Part shown: positions 1 through 6,859 of the stretch, piece after piece | How the letters are laid out: the number at the start of each line of letters is the position of its first letter | How positions within the stretch are numbered: position 1 is the stretch's first letter | Assembly (NCBI GenBank): GCA_023388835.1 | Contig: JAEWFK010000171.1 | Span: 1 to 13,282 of the forward strand | Source of the DNA: Pseudomonadota bacterium | Lineage (GTDB): Bacteria; Pseudomonadota; Gammaproteobacteria; Burkholderiales; Burkholderiaceae_B | Reading direction: 5' to 3' | DNA: 13,282 nt | Notes under the pieces: model-generated | Databases searched by the model: none | The model's input: only the letters and a program-made list of their open reading frames with translations | What the model was told of the DNA's origin: nothing | Program-made: the position numbers and the translations under genes

Positions 1-536
1 AGGCGCTGCACGCTTTCGCGCTCGAGTGCGTCGATCGCGCAGGCCACCGCCAGCCAGGTCTTGCCGGTTCCGGCCGGGCCGACGCCGAAGGTGATGTCGT
101 GCTTCAGAATCTGGTTCAGGTAGTCGCGCTGGCGGGGCGTGCGGGGGCGCAGGTCGCTGCGGCGGGTGCGCAGGCTCAGGCTCATGTCGTCGACCGGCGG
201 CAGATCCGGCAGTGCGGCGGAGGCGGCCATCGGGTCGGGGCCGCGCGTCTCGGCCGGGCGTCCCGCCCCGAGCTCTACCAGGCCAAGCTGGATGTCGTCA
301 ATCGAGAGCGGACCTTTGGCGGCACGCAGATGAAACCATTCCACCGCCTTGGCGGCGGTTGCGGCGTTTTCGCCCGCAAGGGTGATCTGGCTGCCACGAC
401 GTGTCAGCGCGACATTCCAGCCGTCGGCGATTTGGCGAAGGTTTTCATCCAGCGGTCCGCACAGATTTGCGAGCTGGGCATTGCTGCCGTCAAGACGGAG
501 GGAGGCGGTGGAGGAACTGGGGGCCCGGCTGCTCAT
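1..536 (-). CDS. phoH: PhoH family ATPase, N-terminal part (cut by window edge)
   Basis: This is a PhoH-like protein, a cytoplasmic P-loop ATPase family linked to RNA metabolism and, in many proteobacteria, encoded beside ybeY and miaB. I translated the minus strand from an ATG at 536; 178 residues lie in the window and the C-terminal part is beyond base 1. Residues 1-100 form the usual PhoH N-terminal region, followed by a Pro-rich linker (about 98-116). The ATPase domain then begins with TPRQRDYL, and the Walker A motif GPAGTGKT is at residues 153-160. The ATG overlaps the miaB stop as ATGA, and AAGGAA (541-546) sits a few bases before it, so the two genes are probably translationally coupled. 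The family assignment is firm. The precise biochemical role is not established for the family. Confidence 0.93.
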   Translation of the reverse strand, partial: MSSRAPSSSTASLRLDGSNAQLANLCGPLDENLRQIADGWNVALTRRGSQITLAGENAATAAKAVEWFHLRAAKGPLSIDDIQLGLVELGAGRPAETRGPDPMAASAALPDLPPVDDMSLSLRTRRSDLRPRTPRQRDYLNQILKHDITFGVGPAGTGKTWLAVACAIDALERESVQR

Positions 537-2170
537 GCGGTTTCCTTCTGAGTCTGGGGAGCGGATGCGGGATCGGTGGTGAGAATACGGCCACGCAAGG
601 TATTGGTCATGGTCTGCGTGATCATGACATCGACCATCTGACCGACCAGCCGGGGATGGCCGACGAAATTCACGGTGCGGTTGTTCTCGGTTCGTCCCGC
701 GAACTCATTGGGGTCCCGGCGGGAAGGCCGTTCGACGAGAATACGCTGCACCGACCCGACCATCGACTCGCTGATGGCGGCGGCCTGTTCATTGACGAGC
801 GCCTGCAGCCGATACAGCCGGTCCAGTTTTTCTTCCTGCGCGGTGTCATCCTGCAGGTCCGCAGCCGGCGTGCCGGGGCGGCGCGAATAGACGAAGGAGA
901 AGGACTGGTCGAAGCCGACCTCGCGGATGAGGTCCAGCGTCTTCTGGAAGTCGGCTTCTGTTTCACCGGGAAAGCCCACGATGAAGTCCGAAGACAGCGT
1001 CATGTCGGGGCGGGCCTGTTTCAGGCGACGGGCGATGGACTTGAATTCCAGCGAGGTATAGCCGCGTTTCATGGCGGCCAGCACACGGTCGCTCCCTGCC
1101 TGGACGGGAAGATGCAGAAACGGAACGAGCTTGGGCAGCTTGCCGTGGGCCTCGATGAGGCGGGTCGTCATTTCCTTGGGGTGCGAGGTCGTGTAGCGTA
1201 TGCGCTCGATACCCGGGATCTCGTGTACGTATTCAAGCAGCATCGCGAAGTCGGCAATGCTGCCGTCGTCGCTCAGAGGGCCCCGATAAGCGTTCACGTT
1301 CTGTCCAAGCAAGGTCACTTCCTTCACGCCTTGGTCGGCAAGGTCGGCGACCTCGACCAGCACATCTTCGAAGGGTCGTGAGACTTCCGGGCCGCGCGTG
1401 TAGGGCACCACACAGAAGCTGCAGTATTTGCTGCAGCCTTCCATGATCGAAACGAAAGCGCTGGGGCCGTCCATCCGGGCGGGGGGCAGGGCATCGAACT
1501 TCTCGATTTCCGGGAAGCTGATGTCGACCTGGGAATGGCCGGATTGCGTTTTTCGCGAGATCAGCTCAGGCAGGCGATGCAGAGTCTGCGGGCCAAACAC
1601 CACGTCGACAAACGGCGCGCGCGTGACGATGGCTTCGCCTTCCTGGCTGGCCACACAGCCGCCCACGCCGATCACCAAACCGGGATTGAGTTCTTTGAGA
1701 TGGCGCACCCGGCCGAGATCCGAGAAGACCTTTTCCTGGGCCTTTTCGCGCACCGAACAGGTATTGAACAGAATGATGTCGGCTTCCTCAGGCGTGCCGA
1801 CTCGTTCCGCGCCGTGTGCCTGGCGCAGGACGTCAATCATTTTGTCCGAGTCATACTCGTTCATCTGACAGCCGAAAGTGCGCACGAAGACCTTCTTGCC
1901 GTTCTGGCCGGCGGTGCCTGCGGCGTCTTTTCGTTCAGTTGAAGGTACATTCGGCACGTCGGGTTCTTCAGGAAGAATCAGCGTGGATGCAGGGACTTCA
2001 GGCTCTTCCGGCACAATGAGGCCGGACGATGGCGTTTCCGGTTCTTCGGGAAGAATGAGGATGGACGGTGATGTTTCCGGTTCTTCGGGGAGAATGAGGC
2101 CGGACGGCGGGACGGGCTGGGCCGGTGCGGGAGTGCCGCGCGCAGGGCGCTTGATGGAAATTTCTTGCAT
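533..2170 (-). CDS. miaB: tRNA-2-methylthio-N6-isopentenyladenosine synthase MiaB, with a repeat-bearing N-terminal extension
   Basis: MiaB is a cytoplasmic radical-SAM enzyme that methylthiolates i6A37 in tRNAs reading UNN codons. The translation has 545 residues, longer than the usual 440-480. The catalytic part starts near residue 92. It shows the N-terminal cluster cysteines C101 (FGCQMN), C138 (NTCSVR) and C172 (GGCVASQ), the radical-SAM motif CSKYCSFC with C246, C250 and C253, and a C-terminal TRAM-type region from about residue 475. Residues 1-90 are extra and hold four 13-residue repeats (separate entry). The ATG at 2170 is the first in frame, with no strong Shine-Dalgarno. A GTG at residue 72 is possible but would start inside the last repeat. 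It overlaps phoH by 4 bases. All cluster cysteines are present, so the enzyme should be active. Confidence 0.97.
   Translation of the reverse strand: MQEISIKRPARGTPAPAQPVPPSGLILPEEPETSPSILILPEEPETPSSGLIVPEEPEVPASTLILPEEPDVPNVPSTERKDAAGTAGQNGKKVFVRTFGCQMNEYDSDKMIDVLRQAHGAERVGTPEEADIILFNTCSVREKAQEKVFSDLGRVRHLKELNPGLVIGVGGCVASQEGEAIVTRAPFVDVVFGPQTLHRLPELISRKTQSGHSQVDISFPEIEKFDALPPARMDGPSAFVSIMEGCSKYCSFCVVPYTRGPEVSRPFEDVLVEVADLADQGVKEVTLLGQNVNAYRGPLSDDGSIADFAMLLEYVHEIPGIERIRYTTSHPKEMTTRLIEAHGKLPKLVPFLHLPVQAGSDRVLAAMKRGYTSLEFKSIARRLKQARPDMTLSSDFIVGFPGETEADFQKTLDLIREVGFDQSFSFVYSRRPGTPAADLQDDTAQEEKLDRLYRLQALVNEQAAAISESMVGSVQRILVERPSRRDPNEFAGRTENNRTVNFVGHPRLVGQMVDVMITQTMTNTLRGRILTTDPASAPQTQKETA
1949..2104 (-). 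repeat. Four tandem 39-bp repeats coding a 13-residue motif inside miaB
   Basis: Four contiguous 39-bp units encode residues 23-35, 36-48, 49-61 and 62-74 of MiaB: SGLILPEEPETSP, SILILPEEPETPS, SGLIVPEEPEVPA and STLILPEEPDVPN. The shared core is LI(L/V)PEEP(E/D). The units differ at many third codon positions (CTC/CTG, CCC/CCG/CCT, GAA/GAG) while the core residues are kept. This suggests the repeat is translated and under selection as peptide. At DNA level each well-kept unit contains TTCTTC-N2-GAAGAA, a small dyad. Confidence 0.95.
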
Positions 2171-2224
2171 GGTCGTGGCCGTGACGGGTGTTCATCCCGC
2201 GGGCAGTGGATTCAGGAAGTTCCG

Positions 2225-2249
2225 ATTGTACCGCCGCGTGGTATGGCGG
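2225..2249 (-). promoter_or_regulatory. Possible promoter of miaB-phoH (TACAAT box with adjacent inverted repeat)
   Basis: Reading the minus strand, TACAAT (2230-2225) is one base from the sigma-70 -10 consensus and would give an untranslated leader of roughly 50 bases before miaB. No good -35 box is visible at the usual distance. Instead, an inverted repeat CCGCC-N9-GGCGG (2249-2231) abuts the -10 box. This is suggestive only. It lies just beyond the terminator-like hairpin of the sec operon, where a new promoter would be expected. Confidence 0.4.
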
Positions 2250-2259
2250 CTATGAACGC

Positions 2260-2286
2260 AGACGCCGGCCAATGAGGCCGGCGTCT
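2260..2286 (-). terminator. Terminator-like hairpin after secF
   Basis: A perfect 11-bp inverted repeat, AGACGCCGGCC / GGCCGGCGTCT, with a 5-base loop lies about 50 bases beyond the secF stop. Such a GC-rich stem would strongly stop or stabilise the end of the yajC-secD-secF transcript. There is no run of U after the stem on the minus strand (TCTGCGTT follows), so it is not a textbook intrinsic terminator and may mainly protect the 3' end. Confidence 0.6.
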
Positions 2287-2334
2287 TGCGGTGGAGCTTC
2301 AGGTGGCGGTTGCGGCCTGGAGCAGGCAAGCGGA

Positions 2335-3270
2335 TCAGGCGACTTCGGCGGTGGGGTCGTCCTTCTTGGGCGCCTTCACGAGATCTTCGCGTTTGACGCC
2401 CAGCCACATGGCGATCGAGGCGGCAACGAAGACAGAGGAATAGATCCCGAACCAGATCCCGATGGTGAGCGCCAGCGAGAAGTTATGCAGCGTGGGCCCC
2501 CCGAAGAAGAACATCGACAGCACCATCATCTGCGTGGAGCCGTGGGTGATCACGGTACGCGAAATGGTCTGTGTGATGGCGCTATCGATCACTTCGCGCA
2601 CGCTGGTCTTGCGCTGCTTGCGGAAGGTTTCCCGGATGCGGTCCATGATGACCACGGATTCGTTCACTGAATAGCCCAGGACCGCGAGCACCCCGGCCAG
2701 CACGGCCAGCGAGAACTCCCATTGGAAGAAAGCGAAGAAGCCCAGGATGATGACCACGTCGTGCAGATTGGCCACCACGCCGGCGACCGCGAATTTCCAT
2801 TCGAAGCGCAGGCCGAGGTAGATCATGATGCCCAGGACGACGACGAGCAGGGCCATGAGCCCGTTTTCGACCAGCTCTCGCCCGACCTGCGGGCCAACGA
2901 ACTCGACGCGGCGCAGCTCGACCTCGGGCGCTGCGGCTTGCAGTGCGCCCAAGACGGACTCGCTTTGCATGGCGGATGTTTCACCCTCGCGCACCGGCAG
3001 GCGAATCATCACGTCTTGCGAAGTACCGAAATTCTGCACCTGGAAGTCGGTGTAGCCCAGGCTGGTGACAGCGTTGCGGACTTCTTCGAGCTGTGCGGCC
3101 TGCTGGTAGTGCACTTCCATGACCGTGCCGCCTGTGAACTCGATCGACAGGTGGAAGCCGCGCGTAGCGATGAAAAAGACGGCCGCCAGGAAGGTGATCA
3201 GACTGATCAGGTTCAGCACCAGGGCATGGCGCATGAACGGGATGGTACGGCGGATACGGAAGAATTCCAT
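2335..3270 (-). CDS. secF: Protein translocase subunit SecF
   Basis: SecF is an inner-membrane RND-type partner of SecD that uses the proton gradient to help pull exported proteins out of the SecYEG channel. The protein has 311 residues, close to the usual 300-325. The first membrane segment is at about 14-36, then the periplasmic start motif FTGGT (45-49). The remaining membrane segments are at about 136-154, 160-182, 185-206, 240-258 and 263-290. The conserved GYSVNESVVIMDRIRE is at 199-214. The ATG is preceded by AGGT at a rather long spacing. It is last in yajC-secD-secF, 47 bases after secD, with a hairpin in that gap. The identity is not in doubt. Confidence 0.98.
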   Translation of the reverse strand: MEFFRIRRTIPFMRHALVLNLISLITFLAAVFFIATRGFHLSIEFTGGTVMEVHYQQAAQLEEVRNAVTSLGYTDFQVQNFGTSQDVMIRLPVREGETSAMQSESVLGALQAAAPEVELRRVEFVGPQVGRELVENGLMALLVVVLGIMIYLGLRFEWKFAVAGVVANLHDVVIILGFFAFFQWEFSLAVLAGVLAVLGYSVNESVVIMDRIRETFRKQRKTSVREVIDSAITQTISRTVITHGSTQMMVLSMFFFGGPTLHNFSLALTIGIWFGIYSSVFVAASIAMWLGVKREDLVKAPKKDDPTAEVA

Positions 3271-3292
3271 GTTGCGTTCTTACCTTTGAATG

Positions 3293-3313
3293 GGCGGCGC
3301 CACCGGCGCCGCC
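3293..3313 (-). other. Intercistronic hairpin between secD and secF
   Basis: GGCGGCGCC / GGCGCCGCC, a perfect 9-bp inverted repeat with a 3-base loop, ends 4 bases beyond the secD stop. No T-run follows and secF starts soon after, so full termination is unlikely. It could shield the secD message from 3' decay, or lower readthrough into secF. The structure is read directly from sequence; the role is inferred. Confidence 0.6.
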
Positions 3314-3317
3314 GTGG

Positions 3318-5189
3318 TCAATCCTTGGGTTTCCAGACTTGGCCGATGGAAATGCTCTGCAGCTTGCGCCGCGAGCCATACCACAGGTTGACCAGCGCTC
3401 TTACGCCCACGATCGAAGAGAACATGGACGTCAGGATGCCGATGACGTGAACGACGGCGAAGCCCCGTATGGGACCCGTTCCGAAAGCCAGCAACGCCAC
3501 GCCCACGATGAGAGTGGTGAGGTTGGAGTCGAGAATGGTGCCCCAGGCGCGCTCGAAACCGAGGTTGATGGCCTGTTGAGCCGAATGGCCCGCGCGGAGC
3601 TCTTCGCGGATACGCTCGTTGATCAGCACGTTGGCATCAATGGCCATGCCCAGTGTCAGCGCGATGGCGGCAATGCCCGGCAACGTCAGCGTGGCTTGCA
3701 GCATTGACAGCGCGGCCAGCAGCAGCAAGACGTTGAAGCTCAGGCCCAGCGTGGAGAACACCCCGAACAGGCGGTAATAGATGACCATGAACACTGCGAT
3801 GGCAATGAAGCCGTACAGCGTCGAATCGAAGCCCATCCTGATGTTGTCCGCGCCGAGGCTCGGGCCGATGGTGCGTTCTTCGATGATCTCCATGGGCGCC
3901 GCCAGTGAGCCGGCGCGCAGCAGCAGTGAGATGTCGGCAGCTTCCTGGGCCGTCATGCTGCCGGAAATCTGCACCTGACCACCGGGAATCTCACTGCGGA
4001 TGACGGGAGCGGTGACGACCTGGCCCTTCCCCTGTTCAAACAGGACGATGGCCATGCGGCGACCGATGTTGTCGCGCGTGATGTCGCGAAAGATGCGCGA
4101 CCCCTTGGCGTCCAGCGTGAGGTTGACCGTGGCCTGCTGCGTCTGGGAGTCACGCCCAGGCTGGGCGTCTTGCAGGTTCTCGCCGGTCAGGATGACCTGG
4201 CGGCGCAGCAAGAGGGGGCGGCCGTCTGTGTCGTTGAAACGTTCCAGACCGAACGGCACGGTGCCGCCGTTGAGCGCCGCAGTGGCCGTCGGGGAATCGT
4301 CCACCATGCGGATTTCCAAGGTGGCGGTGCGCCCCAGGATTTCCTTCGCCTTGGCGACGTCTTGGACGCCGGGAAGCTGAACGATGATGCGGTCCGTACC
4401 TTGCTGCTGGATCACCGGTTCGGCCACGCCGAGCTCGTTGATTCGGTTGTGCAGGGTGGTGATGTTCTGACGAAGGGCGTTGGTCTGTACGGCGGTGATG
4501 GCCGGTTCGCTCAGCTCGCCGCGCGCCGTGAAGTTTCCGCCGGATTGGCCGCTTGCGGTGAAGGCCAGGTCGGGCAGGCCGCGCCGCAGTTCCGAAATGG
4601 CCGCTTCGCGCTCAGCTTCGGTGGCAAACGAGGCGATCACCGACAGGTCGCTGCGTTCGACACCGGCCAGCGGGATGCGTGCGTCGCGCAAGCTGGCGCG
4701 TACGTCGTTGGCCAGTGTGTCGTAGCGGCCGGTCAGTGCGCCGCGCATGTCCACCTGCAGCAGGAAGTGCACGCCGCCGCGCAAGTCCAGGCCCAGATAC
4801 ATGGGATGAGCGCCGATGGCCGTCAGCCATCCCGGTGAAGCGGAAAGCAGATTCAGCGCGACCGTGTAGGACGGGTCGTCCGGGTTGGAATTCAGCTTGC
4901 GCTCGATAAGGTCTTTCGCGCGAAGCTGGACATCGGTCGAGTCGAAACGCACGCGCACTGTGCCGGAAGGACCAGTCTGCTCAAAGAAGGACCCGGTGTG
5001 CTGGATGCCCTGATCGCGCAGGAGCTCTTCCACCTGGTTGAGCACGCCGACATCCACCTTGACTGTGGATTTCGCCGGGGCGATCTGGACAGCGGGTGAT
5101 TCGCCGAAGAGATTGGGTAAGGTGTAGAGCAGCCCGATGATCAGCGCCACCGCTACAGTAAGGTACTTCCAGAGGGGATAACGATTCAT
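3318..5189 (-). CDS. secD: Protein translocase subunit SecD
   Basis: SecD is the larger RND-type subunit of the SecDF-YajC complex in the inner membrane, aiding late, proton-driven steps of Sec export. The protein has 623 residues, against about 615 in E. coli. A membrane segment at about 8-28 is followed by a long periplasmic part with the family motif LGLDLRGG (132-139). Five further membrane segments lie at about 458-476, 480-499, 504-525, 555-572 and 576-602. The signature GMAIDANVLINERIREE is at 514-530; D518 fits the conserved membrane aspartate implicated in proton coupling (E. coli D519). The ATG at 5189 has only a weak Shine-Dalgarno. It lies 68 bases after yajC, across a strong hairpin. 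Confidence 0.98.
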   Translation of the reverse strand: MNRYPLWKYLTVAVALIIGLLYTLPNLFGESPAVQIAPAKSTVKVDVGVLNQVEELLRDQGIQHTGSFFEQTGPSGTVRVRFDSTDVQLRAKDLIERKLNSNPDDPSYTVALNLLSASPGWLTAIGAHPMYLGLDLRGGVHFLLQVDMRGALTGRYDTLANDVRASLRDARIPLAGVERSDLSVIASFATEAEREAAISELRRGLPDLAFTASGQSGGNFTARGELSEPAITAVQTNALRQNITTLHNRINELGVAEPVIQQQGTDRIIVQLPGVQDVAKAKEILGRTATLEIRMVDDSPTATAALNGGTVPFGLERFNDTDGRPLLLRRQVILTGENLQDAQPGRDSQTQQATVNLTLDAKGSRIFRDITRDNIGRRMAIVLFEQGKGQVVTAPVIRSEIPGGQVQISGSMTAQEAADISLLLRAGSLAAPMEIIEERTIGPSLGADNIRMGFDSTLYGFIAIAVFMVIYYRLFGVFSTLGLSFNVLLLLAALSMLQATLTLPGIAAIALTLGMAIDANVLINERIREELRAGHSAQQAINLGFERAWGTILDSNLTTLIVGVALLAFGTGPIRGFAVVHVIGILTSMFSSIVGVRALVNLWYGSRRKLQSISIGQVWKPKD

Positions 5190-5221
5190 TCTCGATCAGC
5201 AGGCGGAAGGACGGGAAGGAC

Positions 5222-5245
5222 GCCCCGGAGCGCATGCTCCAGGGC
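5222..5245 (-). other. Intercistronic hairpin between yajC and secD
   Basis: A 10-bp stem (one G-U pair) with a 4-base loop is formed by 5222-5231 and 5236-5245. It starts about 12 bases beyond the yajC stop and ends about 30 bases before the secD ATG. There is no T-run, so it looks like an attenuating or message-stabilising structure rather than a true terminator. Next to it, towards secD, is a short tandem GTCCTTCC duplication (about 5204-5220). Confidence 0.55.
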
Positions 5246-5257
5246 CGGCAGCGTGAA

Positions 5258-5599
5258 TCAAAGCGACTTCATGGTGCCCTTCGGCAGCACGGAGGTGACG
5301 GCGCTGCGCTGGACGATGGTCTCGACCGGCTTGTCGGCCAATGTGGCGACTTCCATGGTGATGTAGTTGTCGCTGACCTTGGTGATTCGGCCCAGCAGTC
5401 CACCCCCGGTGATGATTTCGTCTCCCTTGGCCAGGCCTTCCACCAGCTTGCGGTGTTCCTTCTGTCGCTTCATCTGCGGCCGGATCATCAGGAAGTAGAG
5501 AATGACGAACATCAGGATGATGGGCAGCATGCCCATCAGCGCATTCTCTCCGCCGGGGGCGGCCTGGGCCATGATGAGTGGCAGGGTATCGGTGAACAT
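5258..5599 (-). CDS. yajC: Preprotein translocase subunit YajC
   Basis: YajC is a small inner-membrane protein that co-purifies with SecDF and also interacts with AcrB in E. coli. It has 113 residues, the normal length. One membrane segment at about 21-39 ends in the characteristic MIRPQMKRQKEH, followed by a cytoplasmic domain with the conserved LAKGDEIITGGGLLG. A good Shine-Dalgarno, AGGAGC (5605-5610), stands 5 bases before the ATG. It is the first gene of the sec block and sits behind an AT-rich gap with a candidate promoter. Confidence 0.98.
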   Translation of the reverse strand: MFTDTLPLIMAQAAPGGENALMGMLPIILMFVILYFLMIRPQMKRQKEHRKLVEGLAKGDEIITGGGLLGRITKVSDNYITMEVATLADKPVETIVQRSAVTSVLPKGTMKSL

Positions 5600-5634
5600 C
5601 AGGTGCTCCTGTGGTTTTTTGAGATTAACTCTTT

Positions 5635-5669
5635 ATTGTAGCGACAGCTTTTAAAAAAATAGAGGTCAA
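5635..5669 (-). promoter_or_regulatory. Candidate promoter of yajC-secD-secF
   Basis: On the minus strand TACAAT (5640-5635) is a near-perfect -10 box about 36 bases before the yajC ATG. A TTGACC (5669-5664) matches a -35 box well, but the spacer is 23 bases, too long for normal sigma-70 use. The sequence at the correct 17-base distance (TCTATT) is poor. The T7 and A4 runs between them could act as a bendable or UP-like element. The region is the most AT-rich in the window, which fits a promoter. Confidence 0.45.
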
Positions 5670-5671
5670 CT

Positions 5672-5723
5672 GAAAAATCGTGGTCTGACCCCTATTGTGG
5701 CCCCAATTTCGGGCCGATTTTTC
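5672..5723 (-). terminator. Inverted-repeat structure after tgt, possible terminator or REP-like element
   Basis: A 9-bp inverted repeat, GAAAAATCG (5672-5680) with CGATTTTTC (5715-5723), encloses a smaller hairpin GGCCC-N7-GGGCC (5699-5715, sharing one base with the outer arm) and the near-palindrome GGTCTGACC (5682-5690). It begins at the tgt stop codon. The A/T arms around a GC core could end queA-tgt transcription. The GTGGTCTGACCCC string recalls short palindromic elements that I have seen repeated in proteobacterial genomes, but that is from memory only. Confidence 0.45.
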
Positions 5724-6859
5724 TAATCGATGCCGCGGGCGCGATCGCGCTCGAAGTCGGCGCGCCAGTTCTGGAAGCGTCCTTCGGCGATGGCTTCACG
5801 CATTTCCGCCATGATCTTCAGATAGAAATGCAGGTTGTGCAGGGTGTTCAGCCGGGAGCCGGTGATCTCGTTGGAGCGCTGCAGGTGGTGCAGGTAGGCC
5901 CTGGAGAAGTGCCGGCAGGTATGGCAGTCGCAGCTTGAGTCCAGGGGGCGGGTGTCGTCGCGGTAGCGGGCGTTCCGGATCTTGATGTCGCCATAGCGCG
6001 TGAAGAGCCAACCGTTGCGTGCGTTACGCGTCGGCATGACGCAGTCGAACATGTCCACGCCGCGGCTCACGCCTTCCACCAGGTCTTCAGGCGTCCCCAC
6101 CCCCATCAGATAGCGGGGCGCGTGCACCGGCAGCTTCGGCGTCGTATGCGCCAGAATGCGCATCATGTCTTCCTTGGGCTCGCCCACCGAAAGGCCGCCT
6201 ATGGCATAGCCTTCGAAGCCGATGTCAGTGAGTCCCGCCAGCGACTCGTCGCGCAGGTGCTCGTACATGCCACCCTGCACGATACCGAAGAGTGCGTTGG
6301 GATTGTCCAGGCGCAGGAATTCGTCGCGCGAACGTCGGGCCCAGCGCAGGGACATGCGCATCGACGTCGCCGCCTCTTCGACCGAGGCGGGTCGCCCTTC
6401 GATGGCGTAGGGCGTACATTCGTCGAACACCATGGAGATGTCCGAATTCAGCGCATGCTGAATCCGCATGGATTCCTCTGGAGTGAGAAACAGACGAGAA
6501 CCGTCGATGGGCGAGGCGAAGCGGACGCCTTCTTCCGTGATCTTGCGCAGACCATTCAGGCTGAAGACCTGAAAGCCTCCGGAATCGGTCAGGATCGGAC
6601 GATTCCACTGCATGAAGCCATGCAGACCGCCGTGCTTGCGCATGACGTCGGTGCCGGGGCGCAGCCACAAGTGAAAGGTGTTGCCCAGCACGATCTGCGC
6701 GCCGATTTCATCGAGCTCATGCGGAAGCATGGCCTTGACGCTTCCATAGGTGCCCACCGGCATGAAGATGGGGGTCTGCACCACGCCGTGGTTGAGCTGT
6801 ATCTGCCCGCGACGCGCGGCGCCGTCAGTGGCCAGCAATTGGAATTGAAGACGGGTCAT
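5723..6859 (-). CDS. tgt: tRNA-guanine transglycosylase (queuine/preQ1)
   Basis: Tgt swaps guanine 34 for preQ1 in tRNAs with GUN anticodons (Asp, Asn, His, Tyr), in the cytoplasm. The protein has 378 residues, the normal bacterial length. Visible catalytic features are D92 in TDSGGFQ, D272 in GVDMFDCVMPTR (matching the nucleophile, E. coli D264), and the zinc ligands C310, C312, C315 and H341, each shifted by 8 from the E. coli positions I recall. The ATG overlaps the stop of queA as ATGA, which indicates coupled expression of consecutive pathway steps. All catalytic residues are intact. Confidence 0.98.
   Translation of the reverse strand: MTRLQFQLLATDGAARRGQIQLNHGVVQTPIFMPVGTYGSVKAMLPHELDEIGAQIVLGNTFHLWLRPGTDVMRKHGGLHGFMQWNRPILTDSGGFQVFSLNGLRKITEEGVRFASPIDGSRLFLTPEESMRIQHALNSDISMVFDECTPYAIEGRPASVEEAATSMRMSLRWARRSRDEFLRLDNPNALFGIVQGGMYEHLRDESLAGLTDIGFEGYAIGGLSVGEPKEDMMRILAHTTPKLPVHAPRYLMGVGTPEDLVEGVSRGVDMFDCVMPTRNARNGWLFTRYGDIKIRNARYRDDTRPLDSSCDCHTCRHFSRAYLHHLQRSNEITGSRLNTLHNLHFYLKIMAEMREAIAEGRFQNWRADFERDRARGID

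Noticed and set aside
401..1381. A 326-codon plus-strand frame opposite miaB
   Set aside because: It lies wholly antisense to conserved miaB and phoH sequence, with a composition typical of a shadow frame.
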